Shown one piece after another: positions 35,242 to 43,859 of a stretch of DNA of 64,000 nt. Origin of the DNA: Candidatus Didemnitutus sp. (GTDB lineage Bacteria > Verrucomicrobiota > Verrucomicrobiia > Opitutales > Opitutaceae). Position 1 is the first letter of the stretch. Each line of letters begins with the position of its first letter. The position numbers and the translations under genes were made by a program. Location of the stretch: NCBI GenBank assembly GCA_019634575.1, contig JAHCAY010000001.1:3224001-3288000 (forward strand), in the 5' to 3' direction. The notes beneath the pieces are model-generated. The model was not told where the DNA came from. It made no database searches and saw only the letters and a list, made by a program, of their open reading frames with translations.

Positions 35242-37623
35242 ATGAACCGGACCGTTTCTCGTCGCATCAGCTGCCTGTTTGGGGGCGCATTCGTCGCGCT
35301 CTTTGCGCTGACACAAACCACCCTGGCGGCGAACGCCTATTATTTCGGCACCTGGGCGGGCACCTCGAGCAGCGGCACGGCCGACGGGGCCGGCAGCGTG
35401 GCGCGCTTCTACAATCCCGCAGCGCTCGCCGCCGATGCCGGCGGCAATCTCTATGTCGCCGACACGGGCAACCACACGCTGCGTGTCGTCACGCCGGCGG
35501 GCGTGGTGAGCACGCTGGCCGGCACGCCGGGACAGGCGGGGCGCAACGATGGCCCGGGCACGACGGCGCTGCTTAACATGCCGCAGGCGGTCGTGCTGCA
35601 TTCCGACGGCAACCTCTATGTGGGCGAAGCCACGGGGATCAGTCGTGTGACCCGCGACGGTCGGGTCACGAATCTGCTCGGCACAACCGTTTTCCCCAAT
35701 GGTGTCATCGCATTGGCCAGCGATTCAACCGGGACGCTCCTTGCCGCCGACCAGTCGCACATTGTGCGCGTCACCCTGCTCGGCGAAGCCGTGACACTCT
35801 ACAATGTGGCGAACATTTGGTCCGGTCCGTCCAGCGCCGCGACCGCTTCGATCGGCGCGCTCGCGCACGATACCGCAGGCAATATTTTCGTGGCGATCAA
35901 TGGCGTCGTGCCGGGCTCGAATGGCTCCTCCAATCAGAATCAGGCACGCGTCTACCGCATCGCGCCGGGCGGGTCCATGGCGGCGATCGGCGATGAAACC
36001 AATGGTCTCGCCGGAGTCGGCCACATTCGTGGCCTCACGGTCGACAGCCAAGGCGCAGTTTACGCCGCAGCTTCGAGCTGTGCCATTTTCCGTATCTCGG
36101 GCGGACAGCTCTCAGTCTACGCCGGCATGTCCGGCAGTGTCGGAGCGCGCGACGGCGCGGCGGCGCAGGCGCTCTTCAACAACCCGCTGGGTCTCGCCTT
36201 CGACGGCACCGGCAACCTTTTCGTCTGCGAAATGAACAACACCATCCGGCGCATCACGTCGGCGGGTGTCGTGAGCACGGTGGCGGGCATTCCTGCGGAG
36301 GACAGCGCCCGTCACTTCGATGCGCGCGGCAGCGCCGCCCGCTTCAATGGGCCGGCCGCGATCGCGCTGGCGGCGAACGGCGTCGTCTATGTCGCCGATC
36401 GTTCGAACCACGTCATCCGCCGCATCGCGGCCGACGGCACGGTGACGACACTCGCCGGCGCGCCCGGCCAGGCCGGCTACGTCGACGGCCCGGCCGGCGA
36501 GGCACGTTTCAATCTTCCGAGCGATCTCGCGGTCGATGCCGCCGGCAATGTCTATGTGATCGAGAGCAGCGGCGGTGTCCGCAAAATCACGCCGAGCGGC
36601 GATGTGTCGACGCTCACCGGCGGAGCCGCGATGGGCACCGCGCCGGCCCCGGATGGGCAGGGCAGTGCCGCGAAATTCGGCGTGTTGACGAGCATCGCGG
36701 TTTCGCCAGCGGGCGATATCTACGTGGCCGAGGCGCCGGGCTACTCGGCGACCTATGGATCGGTCTGGGCCCGCCTGCGGCGCATCACGCCGACGGGCGT
36801 TGTGACCACGATCTCGTCGCTCCCCGTCAATCCGCACACGTATTTCTCCAGCCTCGCGTTCGATCGTGACGGAGTGCTCTACGCGGCGGACCCGATCTAC
36901 GGCTCCATCGTCAAGGTCCCGCCGCAAGGCACGGGCGAGCGGATTCGCACCGATGAATTTTTTCCGCGGCGACTTGCGGTCGACAGCGGCGGCAACCTGA
37001 TCATGACCGAGGATCGCGCCTACGGGGCGACTCGTGTCGCGCGCTTCACCGCCGGTGGACAACTCGAGGTGATCGGCGGTGCCCGCTACGCGTTCGGACA
37101 TCACGACGCTGTCGGGACGCGCGCCCGATTCTACTCGCTCACCGGCATCGCGGTGGACGGGCAGGGAGCGATCTACCTGACGGACGACGATGACACCGTG
37201 CGCAAAGGTGTGCCGGCCTCCGCACCGAGCATTCTCAGCCAGCCAGCCGGGCAATCGGTGACCAGTGGCGCAGCAGTGACGTTTGCGGTTTCCGCGGCCG
37301 CGGTGCCGGAGCCGCTCTACCAATGGTATTTCAACGGCACGGCGATCGTCGGCGCCACGAGCAGCAGCTACACGATCGCCGCCGCGACGTCCGCGCACGC
37401 CGGCAACTATCACGTCGTCGTTGCCAACGAACTCGACTCCGTCGCCAGTGCGACTGCCGCGCTCACCGTGACCGCGGCGCCGAGCGGAGGCGGCAGCGGG
37501 AGCGGAACGGGTGTCGCGAGCGGCGGCGGCGGTGCGCCGTCGGACTTCTTTCTTGCCGCCTGCGGCATGCTCGCGCTCGCCCGCTGGTGGCAGCGGCGCC
37601 GTGCGTCAGTTTGCGGCGAGTAG
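35242..37623 (+). CDS. NHL-repeat exported protein with Ig-like domain and C-terminal sorting tail
   Basis: 793 residues. A signal peptide (FGGAFVALFALTQTTLAANA) is followed by NHL-type propeller repeats across about 45-650, for example LAADAGGNLYVADTGNHTLR with VTPAGVVSTLAGTPGQAG. An Ig-like domain at about 670-755 (PSILSQPAGQSVTSGAAVTF, YQWYFNGTAIVGATSSSYTI) leads to a Gly/Ser linker. The last 30 residues are a tripartite tail: GAPSDFF, a hydrophobic stretch (LAACGMLALA) and a basic end (RWWQRRR). This looks like a PEP-CTERM/MYXO-CTERM-type signal, so the protein is probably surface-displayed. The 3' end overlaps the convergent YhbY gene by 18 bp. Confidence 0.86.
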   Translation: MNRTVSRRISCLFGGAFVALFALTQTTLAANAYYFGTWAGTSSSGTADGAGSVARFYNPAALAADAGGNLYVADTGNHTLRVVTPAGVVSTLAGTPGQAGRNDGPGTTALLNMPQAVVLHSDGNLYVGEATGISRVTRDGRVTNLLGTTVFPNGVIALASDSTGTLLAADQSHIVRVTLLGEAVTLYNVANIWSGPSSAATASIGALAHDTAGNIFVAINGVVPGSNGSSNQNQARVYRIAPGGSMAAIGDETNGLAGVGHIRGLTVDSQGAVYAAASSCAIFRISGGQLSVYAGMSGSVGARDGAAAQALFNNPLGLAFDGTGNLFVCEMNNTIRRITSAGVVSTVAGIPAEDSARHFDARGSAARFNGPAAIALAANGVVYVADRSNHVIRRIAADGTVTTLAGAPGQAGYVDGPAGEARFNLPSDLAVDAAGNVYVIESSGGVRKITPSGDVSTLTGGAAMGTAPAPDGQGSAAKFGVLTSIAVSPAGDIYVAEAPGYSATYGSVWARLRRITPTGVVTTISSLPVNPHTYFSSLAFDRDGVLYAADPIYGSIVKVPPQGTGERIRTDEFFPRRLAVDSGGNLIMTEDRAYGATRVARFTAGGQLEVIGGARYAFGHHDAVGTRARFYSLTGIAVDGQGAIYLTDDDDTVRKGVPASAPSILSQPAGQSVTSGAAVTFAVSAAAVPEPLYQWYFNGTAIVGATSSSYTIAAATSAHAGNYHVVVANELDSVASATAALTVTAAPSGGGSGSGTGVASGGGGAPSDFFLAACGMLALARWWQRRRASVCGE

Positions 37624-37914
37624 CTTCGAGCCTTCCGGGCCGGGCCGCCAGAAGAGCGCCGTGTGACCCACGGCGCCGACGCACAGGCACGCCGCGTCGC
37701 GCTCGATCACCTCGCACAGCGCCGCGCGTTCGTGGCGATCCTGGCCGCCGGTGAAGCGCAGCTTCACCAGTTCGCGCGCGTCGAGCTGGCGGAGCAGCTC
37801 GGCGAGGAACTCCGTCGTCACGCCGTCGCGGCCGAGCCACGCGTGGTCGGGCAGCGTTTGGCCGCGACCGCGGAGCTGGGTCTTTTGCGCGCCGGTGAGA
37901 GCAGGGAGAGACAT
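37606..37914 (-). CDS. yhbY: YhbY/CRS1-family RNA-binding protein
   Basis: 102 residues from the ATG at 37914 (MSLPALTGAQKTQLRGRG). This matches the usual YhbY start LTgaQrrxLRaxah; an in-frame ATG at 37944 adds ten residues. The CRM domain continues with LLRQLDARELVKLRFTGGQD and VGAVGHTALFWRPG. YhbY-type proteins bind pre-50S particles, and this branch is a single CRM domain. The gene is convergent with the NHL gene and overlaps its end. Confidence 0.9.
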   Translation of the reverse strand: MSLPALTGAQKTQLRGRGQTLPDHAWLGRDGVTTEFLAELLRQLDARELVKLRFTGGQDRHERAALCEVIERDAACLCVGAVGHTALFWRPGPEGSKLLAAN

Positions 37915-38218
37915 GCGCGCAACAGAGGCGAAACAGTCGCGCATGAAAAGCCCGGAATGACGGTGCCGGTCGGCGCGGCGATTTTCCCACACGCGGGACG
38001 GACCGTTCCCGTGCGCGCGGATTCCGGCCGGGGGCCGAAAGGCGAAGCGGAAATTTAACTCGTTGAGCGCGCGTGCGCTTCCAGCCGTCGCCGCGCGTTG
38101 GCACGTCCATTGCAAAAGGGAAGCGCACCATCCGCCCGCGCCGCGCTTTTCAGTTTCTGAAACTTCCGCGCCGCTTGCGGGGTGAGACTAGCAACAAGAC
38201 TTCCCGCCCACTTTTCCC
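37915..38218. other. 304-bp divergent intergenic region
   Basis: This is the only stretch over 300 bp without a gene. It separates yhbY (minus) from the second TonB gene (plus). It contains the sigma-54-type promoter match at 38099-38114, and I see no open frame with protein-like sequence in the rest. Confidence 0.7.
38099..38114 (+). promoter_or_regulatory. Sigma-54 (-24/-12) promoter match upstream of TonB copy 2
   Basis: TGGCACG-TCCA-TTGCA matches the RpoN consensus TGGCACG-N4-TTGC(A/T) at every position with correct spacing. It predicts transcription starting near 38126, about 95 bp before the TonB start. I saw no equally good match before TonB copies 1 or 3. Confidence 0.6.
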
Positions 38219-39010
38219 ATGATGACCACGAACACGCTCCGCAAATCCCGCCCGGCCCGTCCGCATTTTCCGCGCGGCGCCTCCACGGCGCTGCCGATGA
38301 CGCCCGCGCCGGCTGGCAGCTGGCGCTATCCGTCCGCACCGAAGGCGCACTGGAGTCTCGCGCTCGCGATCGTCGCCGCGCTCAGCCTGCACGCCGCGAT
38401 GTTCTACGGTTTCAACTCGAAGCCCGTGCGCCCGCGCGCTGCGGCGCCGCAAACGGCCGAGCAGGTCATCCAGCTCGAGATGCCGCCGGTCGTGCCCGAG
38501 GAAACCGAGGACAAGCCCACCGAGCTCGCCGAGGAATCTGCTCCCACCGTTGCGGTGCCGCAGCTGGCCGAGGTGCCGACCAGCGTCTCGCTGACGGATT
38601 TCACGCAGACGATCGATCTGCGCCCGAAGACCGAAGTCGACGCCAACGCGCTCCGCTCGATGACCATCCCGGTCAATCACGGCCGCGGCGGCAACGGCCT
38701 CGGGCACGGCGGCGACATCTTCAAGCTGTCCGATCTCGATCGCGTGCCCCAGGTCGTCGCGCAACCGGAGCCGCAGTTTCCGCAGGATCAAGGACTCGAA
38801 GGCGGCGTCGTGCGCGTGAGCTTCATCGTCGATGTCGACGGCAACGTCCGCGACCCGAAGATTGTCGACGCCACCGACCACGCGTTCGAGAACCCGGCGA
38901 TCAGCGGGGTGAAGAAGTGGAAATTCCGCCCCGGCATGAAGGGTGGCCGCAAGGTCGCGACGCTGATGGAAGTGCCCATCCGCTTCGTGCTGACCGATCC
39001 GCAGGGCTGA
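38219..39010 (+). CDS. TonB-type energy transducer (copy 2)
   Basis: 263 residues (ATG at 38219, or 38222 next to it). The cytoplasmic N-terminus contains GSWRYPSAPK. One TM helix follows (WSLALAIVAALSLHAAMFYG), then an acidic/Pro stretch and the shared block AVPQLAEVPTSVSLTDFTQT. The TonB_C domain has FIVDVDGNVRDPKIVDATDH and KKWKFRPGMKGGRKV. It is most similar to copy 3, which starts 247 bp downstream, suggesting a recent local duplication. A terminator separates them, and a sigma-54 match upstream suggests separate control. Confidence 0.9.
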   Translation: MMTTNTLRKSRPARPHFPRGASTALPMTPAPAGSWRYPSAPKAHWSLALAIVAALSLHAAMFYGFNSKPVRPRAAAPQTAEQVIQLEMPPVVPEETEDKPTELAEESAPTVAVPQLAEVPTSVSLTDFTQTIDLRPKTEVDANALRSMTIPVNHGRGGNGLGHGGDIFKLSDLDRVPQVVAQPEPQFPQDQGLEGGVVRVSFIVDVDGNVRDPKIVDATDHAFENPAISGVKKWKFRPGMKGGRKVATLMEVPIRFVLTDPQG

Positions 39011-39032
39011 GTTTTCCCACCGGGAAATGGGT

Positions 39033-39066
39033 CGCGCGCCGCGAACGCCGGCGCGCGCTTCTTTTA
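39033..39066 (+). terminator. Intrinsic terminator after TonB copy 2
   Basis: CGCGCGCC (39033-39040) pairs with GGCGCGCG (39050-39057) and is followed by CTTCTTTTA. It lies 22 bp after the stop codon. Confidence 0.7.
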
Positions 39067-39257
39067 TCCGGGCGACGGTTCCGCCTGACACGCAGGCGTT
39101 GCGGAAAAGTCACATTGTGCGCCGCCCTGTCGCGCGACCGCGGGTAAATTGCGGCGGGATTTGCGAAGATTCGGTGACGGCGGGGGAGGTCACTTGAGTT
39201 TCGTTCCGTTCATCCCTCTGTGTGCGCTGCCGGAATCCCGGCGCCTCCCGAATGCCT

Positions 39258-40055
39258 ATGAAAACTCACGATCTTCTCCGTTCCACGCGCTGTGTGCGCG
39301 CTCATTTCCCGCTCGCTCCGCTCGACGCGCGAGTCCCGCTCTCCTCCGCTCGCGGCGATTGGCGCTACCCGAAAACGCCGAAGACTGGCGGCGCGCTCGT
39401 CGTCGGCGCGCTGGCCGCGCTCGGCCTGCACGCGGCGATGTTCTACGCCCTGCCCAAACCTCCGCCGCGCGCCGTCCGCGCGGTCGTGACGAACACCGAG
39501 CCGACGATCCAGATCGCGCTGCCGCCACCTCCGCCGGAGGAAGCCGACGAGGCGCCCCGCGAACTCGTCGACCAATCCGCCGCGGCGGTCGCGGTGCCGC
39601 AGCTCGCGGAGTTGCCCACCAGCGTCGCGCTCAGCGATTTCACGCAGACGGTCGATTTGCGCCCGCGCGTGGACGCGGACGTAGGCGCGCTGAAGTCGAT
39701 GACGATTCCCGTTCTCCGCGGACGCGGCGGCGCCGGCTTCGGCGGCGCGGGCGCCATTTTCAACCTCGCGCAACTCGACCGTGTGCCCGAGCCGATCGCG
39801 CAGCCGATGCCGGCGTTCCCGAAAGGCGTCCGCCTTGTCGGCATCGATCGGGTGGTCGTCGAAGTGGAATTCATCGTCGATGCGGAAGGCCGCGTGCTCG
39901 AGCCGCGCATCGCGAGCTCGAACGCCCACGAATTCGACCACGCTGCGCTCGCCGGCGTCGCGCGGTGGAAATTCCGCCCCGGCGTCCTGTCGGGTCGCAA
40001 GGTGGCGACGCGGATGTCCGTGCCGCTGAAGTTCGACCTCACCGCGCGCGAATAG
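39258..40055 (+). CDS. TonB-type energy transducer (copy 3)
   Basis: 265 residues from the ATG at 39258 (MKTHDLLRS); an ATG at 39252 adds two residues. The layout is as in copy 2: GDWRYPKTPK before the TM helix (GALVVGALAALGLHAAMFYA), the block AVPQLAELPTSVALSDFTQT, and a TonB_C domain with FIVDAEGRVLEPRIASSNAH and RWKFRPGVLSGRKV. The block before TonB_C is Gly-rich (GRGGAGFGGAGAIFN), as in copy 2. No exbBD genes are adjacent. Three transducers imply that different receptors, or different conditions, use different TonB proteins. Confidence 0.9.
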   Translation: MKTHDLLRSTRCVRAHFPLAPLDARVPLSSARGDWRYPKTPKTGGALVVGALAALGLHAAMFYALPKPPPRAVRAVVTNTEPTIQIALPPPPPEEADEAPRELVDQSAAAVAVPQLAELPTSVALSDFTQTVDLRPRVDADVGALKSMTIPVLRGRGGAGFGGAGAIFNLAQLDRVPEPIAQPMPAFPKGVRLVGIDRVVVEVEFIVDAEGRVLEPRIASSNAHEFDHAALAGVARWKFRPGVLSGRKVATRMSVPLKFDLTARE

Positions 40056-40073
40056 GCGCGCGCGTCGCGTCGC

Positions 40074-40769
40074 TCACGCGAACGTGTTCAACGGCAGCTC
40101 GCGCCACGTGCCCGGCGCGAGCTCGCCGAGTTCGAGATGGCCGAAGCGCGCGCGATGCAGCGTGAGCACTTCGCCGCCCTGGCTCGCGAACATGCGGCGC
40201 ACTTGGTGATAGCGGCCTTCGGTCAGCGTGAGCTCCGCCTCGCGCGGGCCGAGCACGCGCAGCTCGGCGGGCGCGCACGGCGCGGTTTCGCCGCGCAGCA
40301 CGAGCGTGCCGCTCGCGAAAAGCTCAGCGAGGCCGGGCGGCAGATCGGCGTCGACGGTGGCGCGGTAGATTTTCGGGACCTTGTGCTTGGGCGAAGTGAG
40401 ACGATGGACGAGGTCGCTCTGGTCGGTGAGCAGCAGCACGCCGCTCGTATCCTTGTCGAGGCGGCCGATGGTCGTGAGCTGCGGGTTGCGCCGCTGCCAA
40501 CGCGGCGGCAGCAGGCTGTAGACGCTCGGGCCTTCGCGGATGTCGTGCGAGCAGACGAGCCCGACCGGCTTGTGCATGAGCAGCAGCAAGCCGTCGGGAT
40601 GGTCGAGCGGCTCGCCGTCGACCTGCACGAGCGCCGCGGAGGTTTTCTCGCCCGGATCGTCGGCGGTCTGGCCGGCGATCGTCACGCGCCCGTCGTCGAT
40701 CCAATCGCGCGCCTCGCGGCGCGAACAGTAGCCGAGGTTGGCGAGCAGTTGATCGAGACGGCGGAGCAT
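40074..40769 (-). CDS. Pseudouridine synthase, RsuA/RluB/E/F family
   Basis: 231 residues from the ATG at 40769 (MLRRLDQLLANLGYCSRREA); the frame is open further but without family similarity. An N-terminal S4 RNA-binding domain covers about 1-48 and the catalytic domain carries GRLDKDTSG with catalytic D105. HKPVGLVCSHD and EGRYHQVRRMF are also typical. The enzyme isomerises a uridine in rRNA; the short RsuA-like form suggests 16S U516, but RluE/F-type targets are possible. It is divergent from the hydrolase gene, 121 bp between starts. Confidence 0.93.
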   Translation of the reverse strand: MLRRLDQLLANLGYCSRREARDWIDDGRVTIAGQTADDPGEKTSAALVQVDGEPLDHPDGLLLLMHKPVGLVCSHDIREGPSVYSLLPPRWQRRNPQLTTIGRLDKDTSGVLLLTDQSDLVHRLTSPKHKVPKIYRATVDADLPPGLAELFASGTLVLRGETAPCAPAELRVLGPREAELTLTEGRYHQVRRMFASQGGEVLTLHRARFGHLELGELAPGTWRELPLNTFA

Positions 40770-40890
40770 CGGAGAGCGGAAGACTGAGGACGGAGAACCG
40801 GAGGTGGAGGAAAGAGGACAGGAGACGGGGCGGGCGGGGCGAGGCTGAAATAATGTCGTCCGCGCGCCGGCTTCCCGCGTAACAAGGGGC

Positions 40891-42051
40891 ATGTTTCAGC
40901 TGTTGCTCGCGGCGGTGATCGTCGCCGGCGCCTACGCGGCGTCGTTCACGCTCCATCACGCGCCGCTGTGGTCGTGGATTTGGAAAGTCGCGCTCGCGGT
41001 GGGCGAATACGGCGTCTGGTTCCTGCCGCTCGCGTTTGGCCTGGGCGCGATCGCGTGGGCGACGACGGGTGACGGGCTGCGGGTGACTCTCGTGGCGCTG
41101 TGCGGATTCGCGGTCGTGGCGCTGCTGCGGCCGGTGGCGGGTGCGCTCGCGATCGGTGCACGCTTGCCGCGGGAGCTGGCGGCGGCCTTCGGTGTGCCGG
41201 ATGGGGACGGCGCGCGCGCGGCGTTTTCGCCGGTGCGGCTCGTGTTTCATCCGGAGCAGCCGATGGTGCCGGTGGAGACGCATGTTTTTGCGCGTCCGGC
41301 GGGCGAGGAGTTGAAACTGGATTTTTATCGCGCGGCGCGGTCGGGTGCGGCGGGCGCACCGTGCATCGTGGTCGTGCATGGCGGCGGTTGGGATGGCGGC
41401 GACCGGCAGCAAATTCCCGAGTGGGATCACCGCTGGGCGGCGCGCGGCTACGCCGTGGCGGCGATCTCGTATCGGTTGGCGCCGAAATTCATCTGGCCGG
41501 CGCAGCGCGAAGACGTGCTCGCGGCGATCGCTTGGCTGAAGGCGCACGCGCGCGAACTCGGCGTCGATGCGGCGCGGTTCGTTCTGCTCGGCCGCTCGGC
41601 TGGCGGGCAAATCGCCACGGCAGTGGCCTACGGCGCGCACGATCCGGCGATTCGCGGCGTGGTCTCGTTCTACGCGCCGCAGGACATGGAGTTCGCGTGG
41701 GGCGTGTCGCGCGAGGACGATGCGCTGAATTCCGTGAATCTCATGCGCCAGTATCTCGGCGGTCCGCCCGATTCGCCGGAGCGCATAGCGCGCTACCTGA
41801 GCGCCAGCGCACAGGCGATGATCGGTCCGGAGACGCCGCCGACGCTGTTGTTGCACGGCGCGCCCGACACGCTCGTCTGGCACCGGCACAGCGAGCGGCT
41901 GACCGCGGCGCTGCAGGCGGCCGGCGTGCGGCACTATTTTCTCTCGCTGCCGTGGGCGACGCACGCCTTCGACTTCAACCCCGATGGGCCGGGCGGGCAG
42001 CTGGCGGACCACGCGATCGGATTTTTCCTGCGCGCGGTGATGCGCGACTGA
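40891..42051 (+). CDS. Membrane-anchored alpha/beta hydrolase (BD-FAE/HSL-like esterase)
   Basis: 386 residues. The N-terminal 95 residues hold two or three hydrophobic helices (FQLLLAAVIVAGAYAASF, GVWFLPLAFGLGAIAWA, LVALCGFAVVALLRP). The catalytic domain has the oxyanion motif HGGGW at 163-167, nucleophile S236 in GRSAGG, an acid in HGAPDTLVW and a His in ATHAFDF. It belongs with feruloyl-esterase-like and HSL-type carboxylesterases. An AAGGGG ribosome-binding site precedes the start. The fused membrane part is unusual for this soluble family and suggests a membrane-bound or lipid substrate. Confidence 0.87.
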   Translation: MFQLLLAAVIVAGAYAASFTLHHAPLWSWIWKVALAVGEYGVWFLPLAFGLGAIAWATTGDGLRVTLVALCGFAVVALLRPVAGALAIGARLPRELAAAFGVPDGDGARAAFSPVRLVFHPEQPMVPVETHVFARPAGEELKLDFYRAARSGAAGAPCIVVVHGGGWDGGDRQQIPEWDHRWAARGYAVAAISYRLAPKFIWPAQREDVLAAIAWLKAHARELGVDAARFVLLGRSAGGQIATAVAYGAHDPAIRGVVSFYAPQDMEFAWGVSREDDALNSVNLMRQYLGGPPDSPERIARYLSASAQAMIGPETPPTLLLHGAPDTLVWHRHSERLTAALQAAGVRHYFLSLPWATHAFDFNPDGPGGQLADHAIGFFLRAVMRD

Positions 42052-42111
42052 GGGCCGCCGCCGAGTTTAGGCTGGCCACGGTGCGGCGGTTCCGGGTTGA
42101 TGGCCGCTCAC

Positions 42112-43791
42112 ATGTCCAACTGGGAATATAAAGTCATCACCAGCGGCAAGGGCGGCTTCGCGTCGCCGGCATTGCTGGAAAAATTTCTCAACGATCTCGG
42201 TCAGGAAGGTTGGGAAATCATCAACTTTCACACGCAACCCGACAATCTGCTGGCGTTCACCGGCCTCGTGCGTCGCACGACGCAACGGGACTGGACGCTC
42301 GAGGATGCCGCGGCGGCCGCGGCCCGCGCCGAGGCCGACAAGCTGCGCGCGGAGTTCGAGGCGAAGTTCAAGGCGGGCAACAGCAACGCCCCCGCCCAAT
42401 CCGCCGAGGAAGCCGGCGACACGTTTCTCGCCGAGGAAAAGGTCGGCGCCGACGACGGTTTGCGCCGCCTCCGCGACACCTCGCGCGACGACGACCGCGA
42501 CGCCGCGGAAGAAGAGGGTGGCGAGAAGGAGGACGATTGGGACAAGCTCGCCGAAGAGGACGAGTTGCCGACGTTCTTCGACGCCATGCGTCCGCACATG
42601 CGCAAGAACCAGCGCGGCCCGGGCATGAGCGTGGGCGTCGACTACCTCGCCAAGAAGTGGAAGATGGAGGAGTCGGACATCAAGGGCGCGCTCGTCGAGT
42701 GCGGCCTGCAAATTCCCGCCGACGAGAACGCCAAGCCCGTCTACGTCGAGTTCGAAGGCGACATCTATTGGGTGAACATCAATCGCCGCGGCGAGATCTG
42801 GATCAACACCCGCGAGAAACCCGAGCCGGTGTTCCGCATCGCCGCCGGCAAGCGCCTCAGCGACGAGGAGGCGCCGATCGACCCCGCCGCTGCGCAGCGT
42901 GAAGAACGCCGTCAGCAGCAGGAGACGCGCGCCGAGCGCCAATCCGATGTTGCCGCCCAGCCGCGCGAGTCGCAGCCGAATGCCGCGCCGCAAGGTGCCG
43001 CACCGACGCAGCCGCCTGCGCCCAAGACCTTCCTCGACAAAGTCCGCGGCCTCATGCGTCGCAATCGCCGTGGCCACGGTTGGTCGGGCAGTTTCGGCTT
43101 CCTCACGAAGGCGCTCCGCACCGACGACGCGGGCTTGCTCGCGCAACTCGCCGAGCAGGGCCTCAAGATGAAGGACGACGGCGTCGAGAAGCCGCTTTTC
43201 CACGAGGAGGGCGACTTCCTCTACTGGATGGACAAGAACCAGCGCGGTGAAATTTGGATCAACGCCCGCAAGAATCGCGGCGGCCAGAAACCCGACGGCA
43301 CCGACGCCGGCGGCGATGAAGCCGCCGAACCCGGCGCGCCCGAGTCGGCCGTCGAGCCGACCGGCGCGCCCGCGGCCACAGCGTCACCGGCGCCGGTCGA
43401 ATCCACCGCCACGGCGCCCGAACCGGCTTCGGCTCCCGTTCCGGCGACCGAACGCGTCCGGGCCGACACGCTCGAAGCGCTCCGTTTGCTCCTCCAACCG
43501 AAGAAACGCGGCGACGGCGTCACGGCGAAGATCGACGATCTTTCCACGCAGATCGGCCGCCCCGCGATCGAGATTCTCGAGGCGCTCGTCGCCGCCGGGC
43601 TCAATGTCCCCGATGACGCCAAGGCGAAGCCCACCTTCGGCGAGCGCAACGGCGAGATCTTCTGGCTGAATCGCAACGCCAAGGGCGACCTCTGGCTCAA
43701 TGCCAAGGATTCGAAGGCGAAACGCGCCCGTTCGAAGAAGAAGGACGAGGGCGAAGACTCGTCCGACGACGACGGCAGCAGCGAAGACTGA
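42112..43791 (+). CDS. DUF4177 protein with three copies of an unnamed winged-helix-like domain
   Basis: 559 residues from the ATG at 42112 (MSNWEYKVITS); an upstream in-frame ATG is at 42097. Residues 1-55 match DUF4177 (LEKFLNDLGQEGWEIINF). After an acidic coil, three related domains of about 80 residues sit near 152-235, 306-387 and 452-532, joined by Pro/Ala/Glu linkers. Each runs basic start (KNQRG, RNRRG, PKKRG), a helix pair ending in (ALVECGLQIP, LAEQGLKM, LVAAGLNVP), then a hairpin (GDIYWVNINRRGEIWIN, FLYWMDKNQRGEIWINA, EIFWLNRNAKGDLWLNA). I do not know a named family for this unit. The wing-like strand pair and basic residues suggest nucleic-acid binding, as inference. A strong terminator follows. 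Confidence 0.8.
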   Translation: MSNWEYKVITSGKGGFASPALLEKFLNDLGQEGWEIINFHTQPDNLLAFTGLVRRTTQRDWTLEDAAAAAARAEADKLRAEFEAKFKAGNSNAPAQSAEEAGDTFLAEEKVGADDGLRRLRDTSRDDDRDAAEEEGGEKEDDWDKLAEEDELPTFFDAMRPHMRKNQRGPGMSVGVDYLAKKWKMEESDIKGALVECGLQIPADENAKPVYVEFEGDIYWVNINRRGEIWINTREKPEPVFRIAAGKRLSDEEAPIDPAAAQREERRQQQETRAERQSDVAAQPRESQPNAAPQGAAPTQPPAPKTFLDKVRGLMRRNRRGHGWSGSFGFLTKALRTDDAGLLAQLAEQGLKMKDDGVEKPLFHEEGDFLYWMDKNQRGEIWINARKNRGGQKPDGTDAGGDEAAEPGAPESAVEPTGAPAATASPAPVESTATAPEPASAPVPATERVRADTLEALRLLLQPKKRGDGVTAKIDDLSTQIGRPAIEILEALVAAGLNVPDDAKAKPTFGERNGEIFWLNRNAKGDLWLNAKDSKAKRARSKKKDEGEDSSDDDGSSED

Positions 43792-43817
43792 GCGATTCGC
43801 GACTACGCACCTCTTTC

Positions 43818-43847
43818 AGCGGAGCCCGCACGGCTCCGCTTTTTTTT
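43818..43847 (+). terminator. Strong intrinsic terminator
   Basis: AGCGGAGCC (43818-43826) pairs perfectly with GGCTCCGCT (43832-43840) around a 5-nt loop and runs straight into seven more Ts (eight in all). It ends the DUF4177 gene. Confidence 0.93.
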
Positions 43848-43859
43848 CGCCGCGCATTT

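Noticed and set aside
39080..39100. TGACACG...TTGCG before TonB copy 3 as a second sigma-54 site
   Set aside because: Spacing is two bases too long and the essential GG is GA, so it does not fit the -24/-12 pattern.
32163..42073. TTAGG(C/T)T strings before several plus-strand genes (32163, 33205, 42067) as a possible -10 element
   Set aside because: Distances to starts vary from about 20 to over 120 bp and most other genes lack the string, so chance cannot be excluded.
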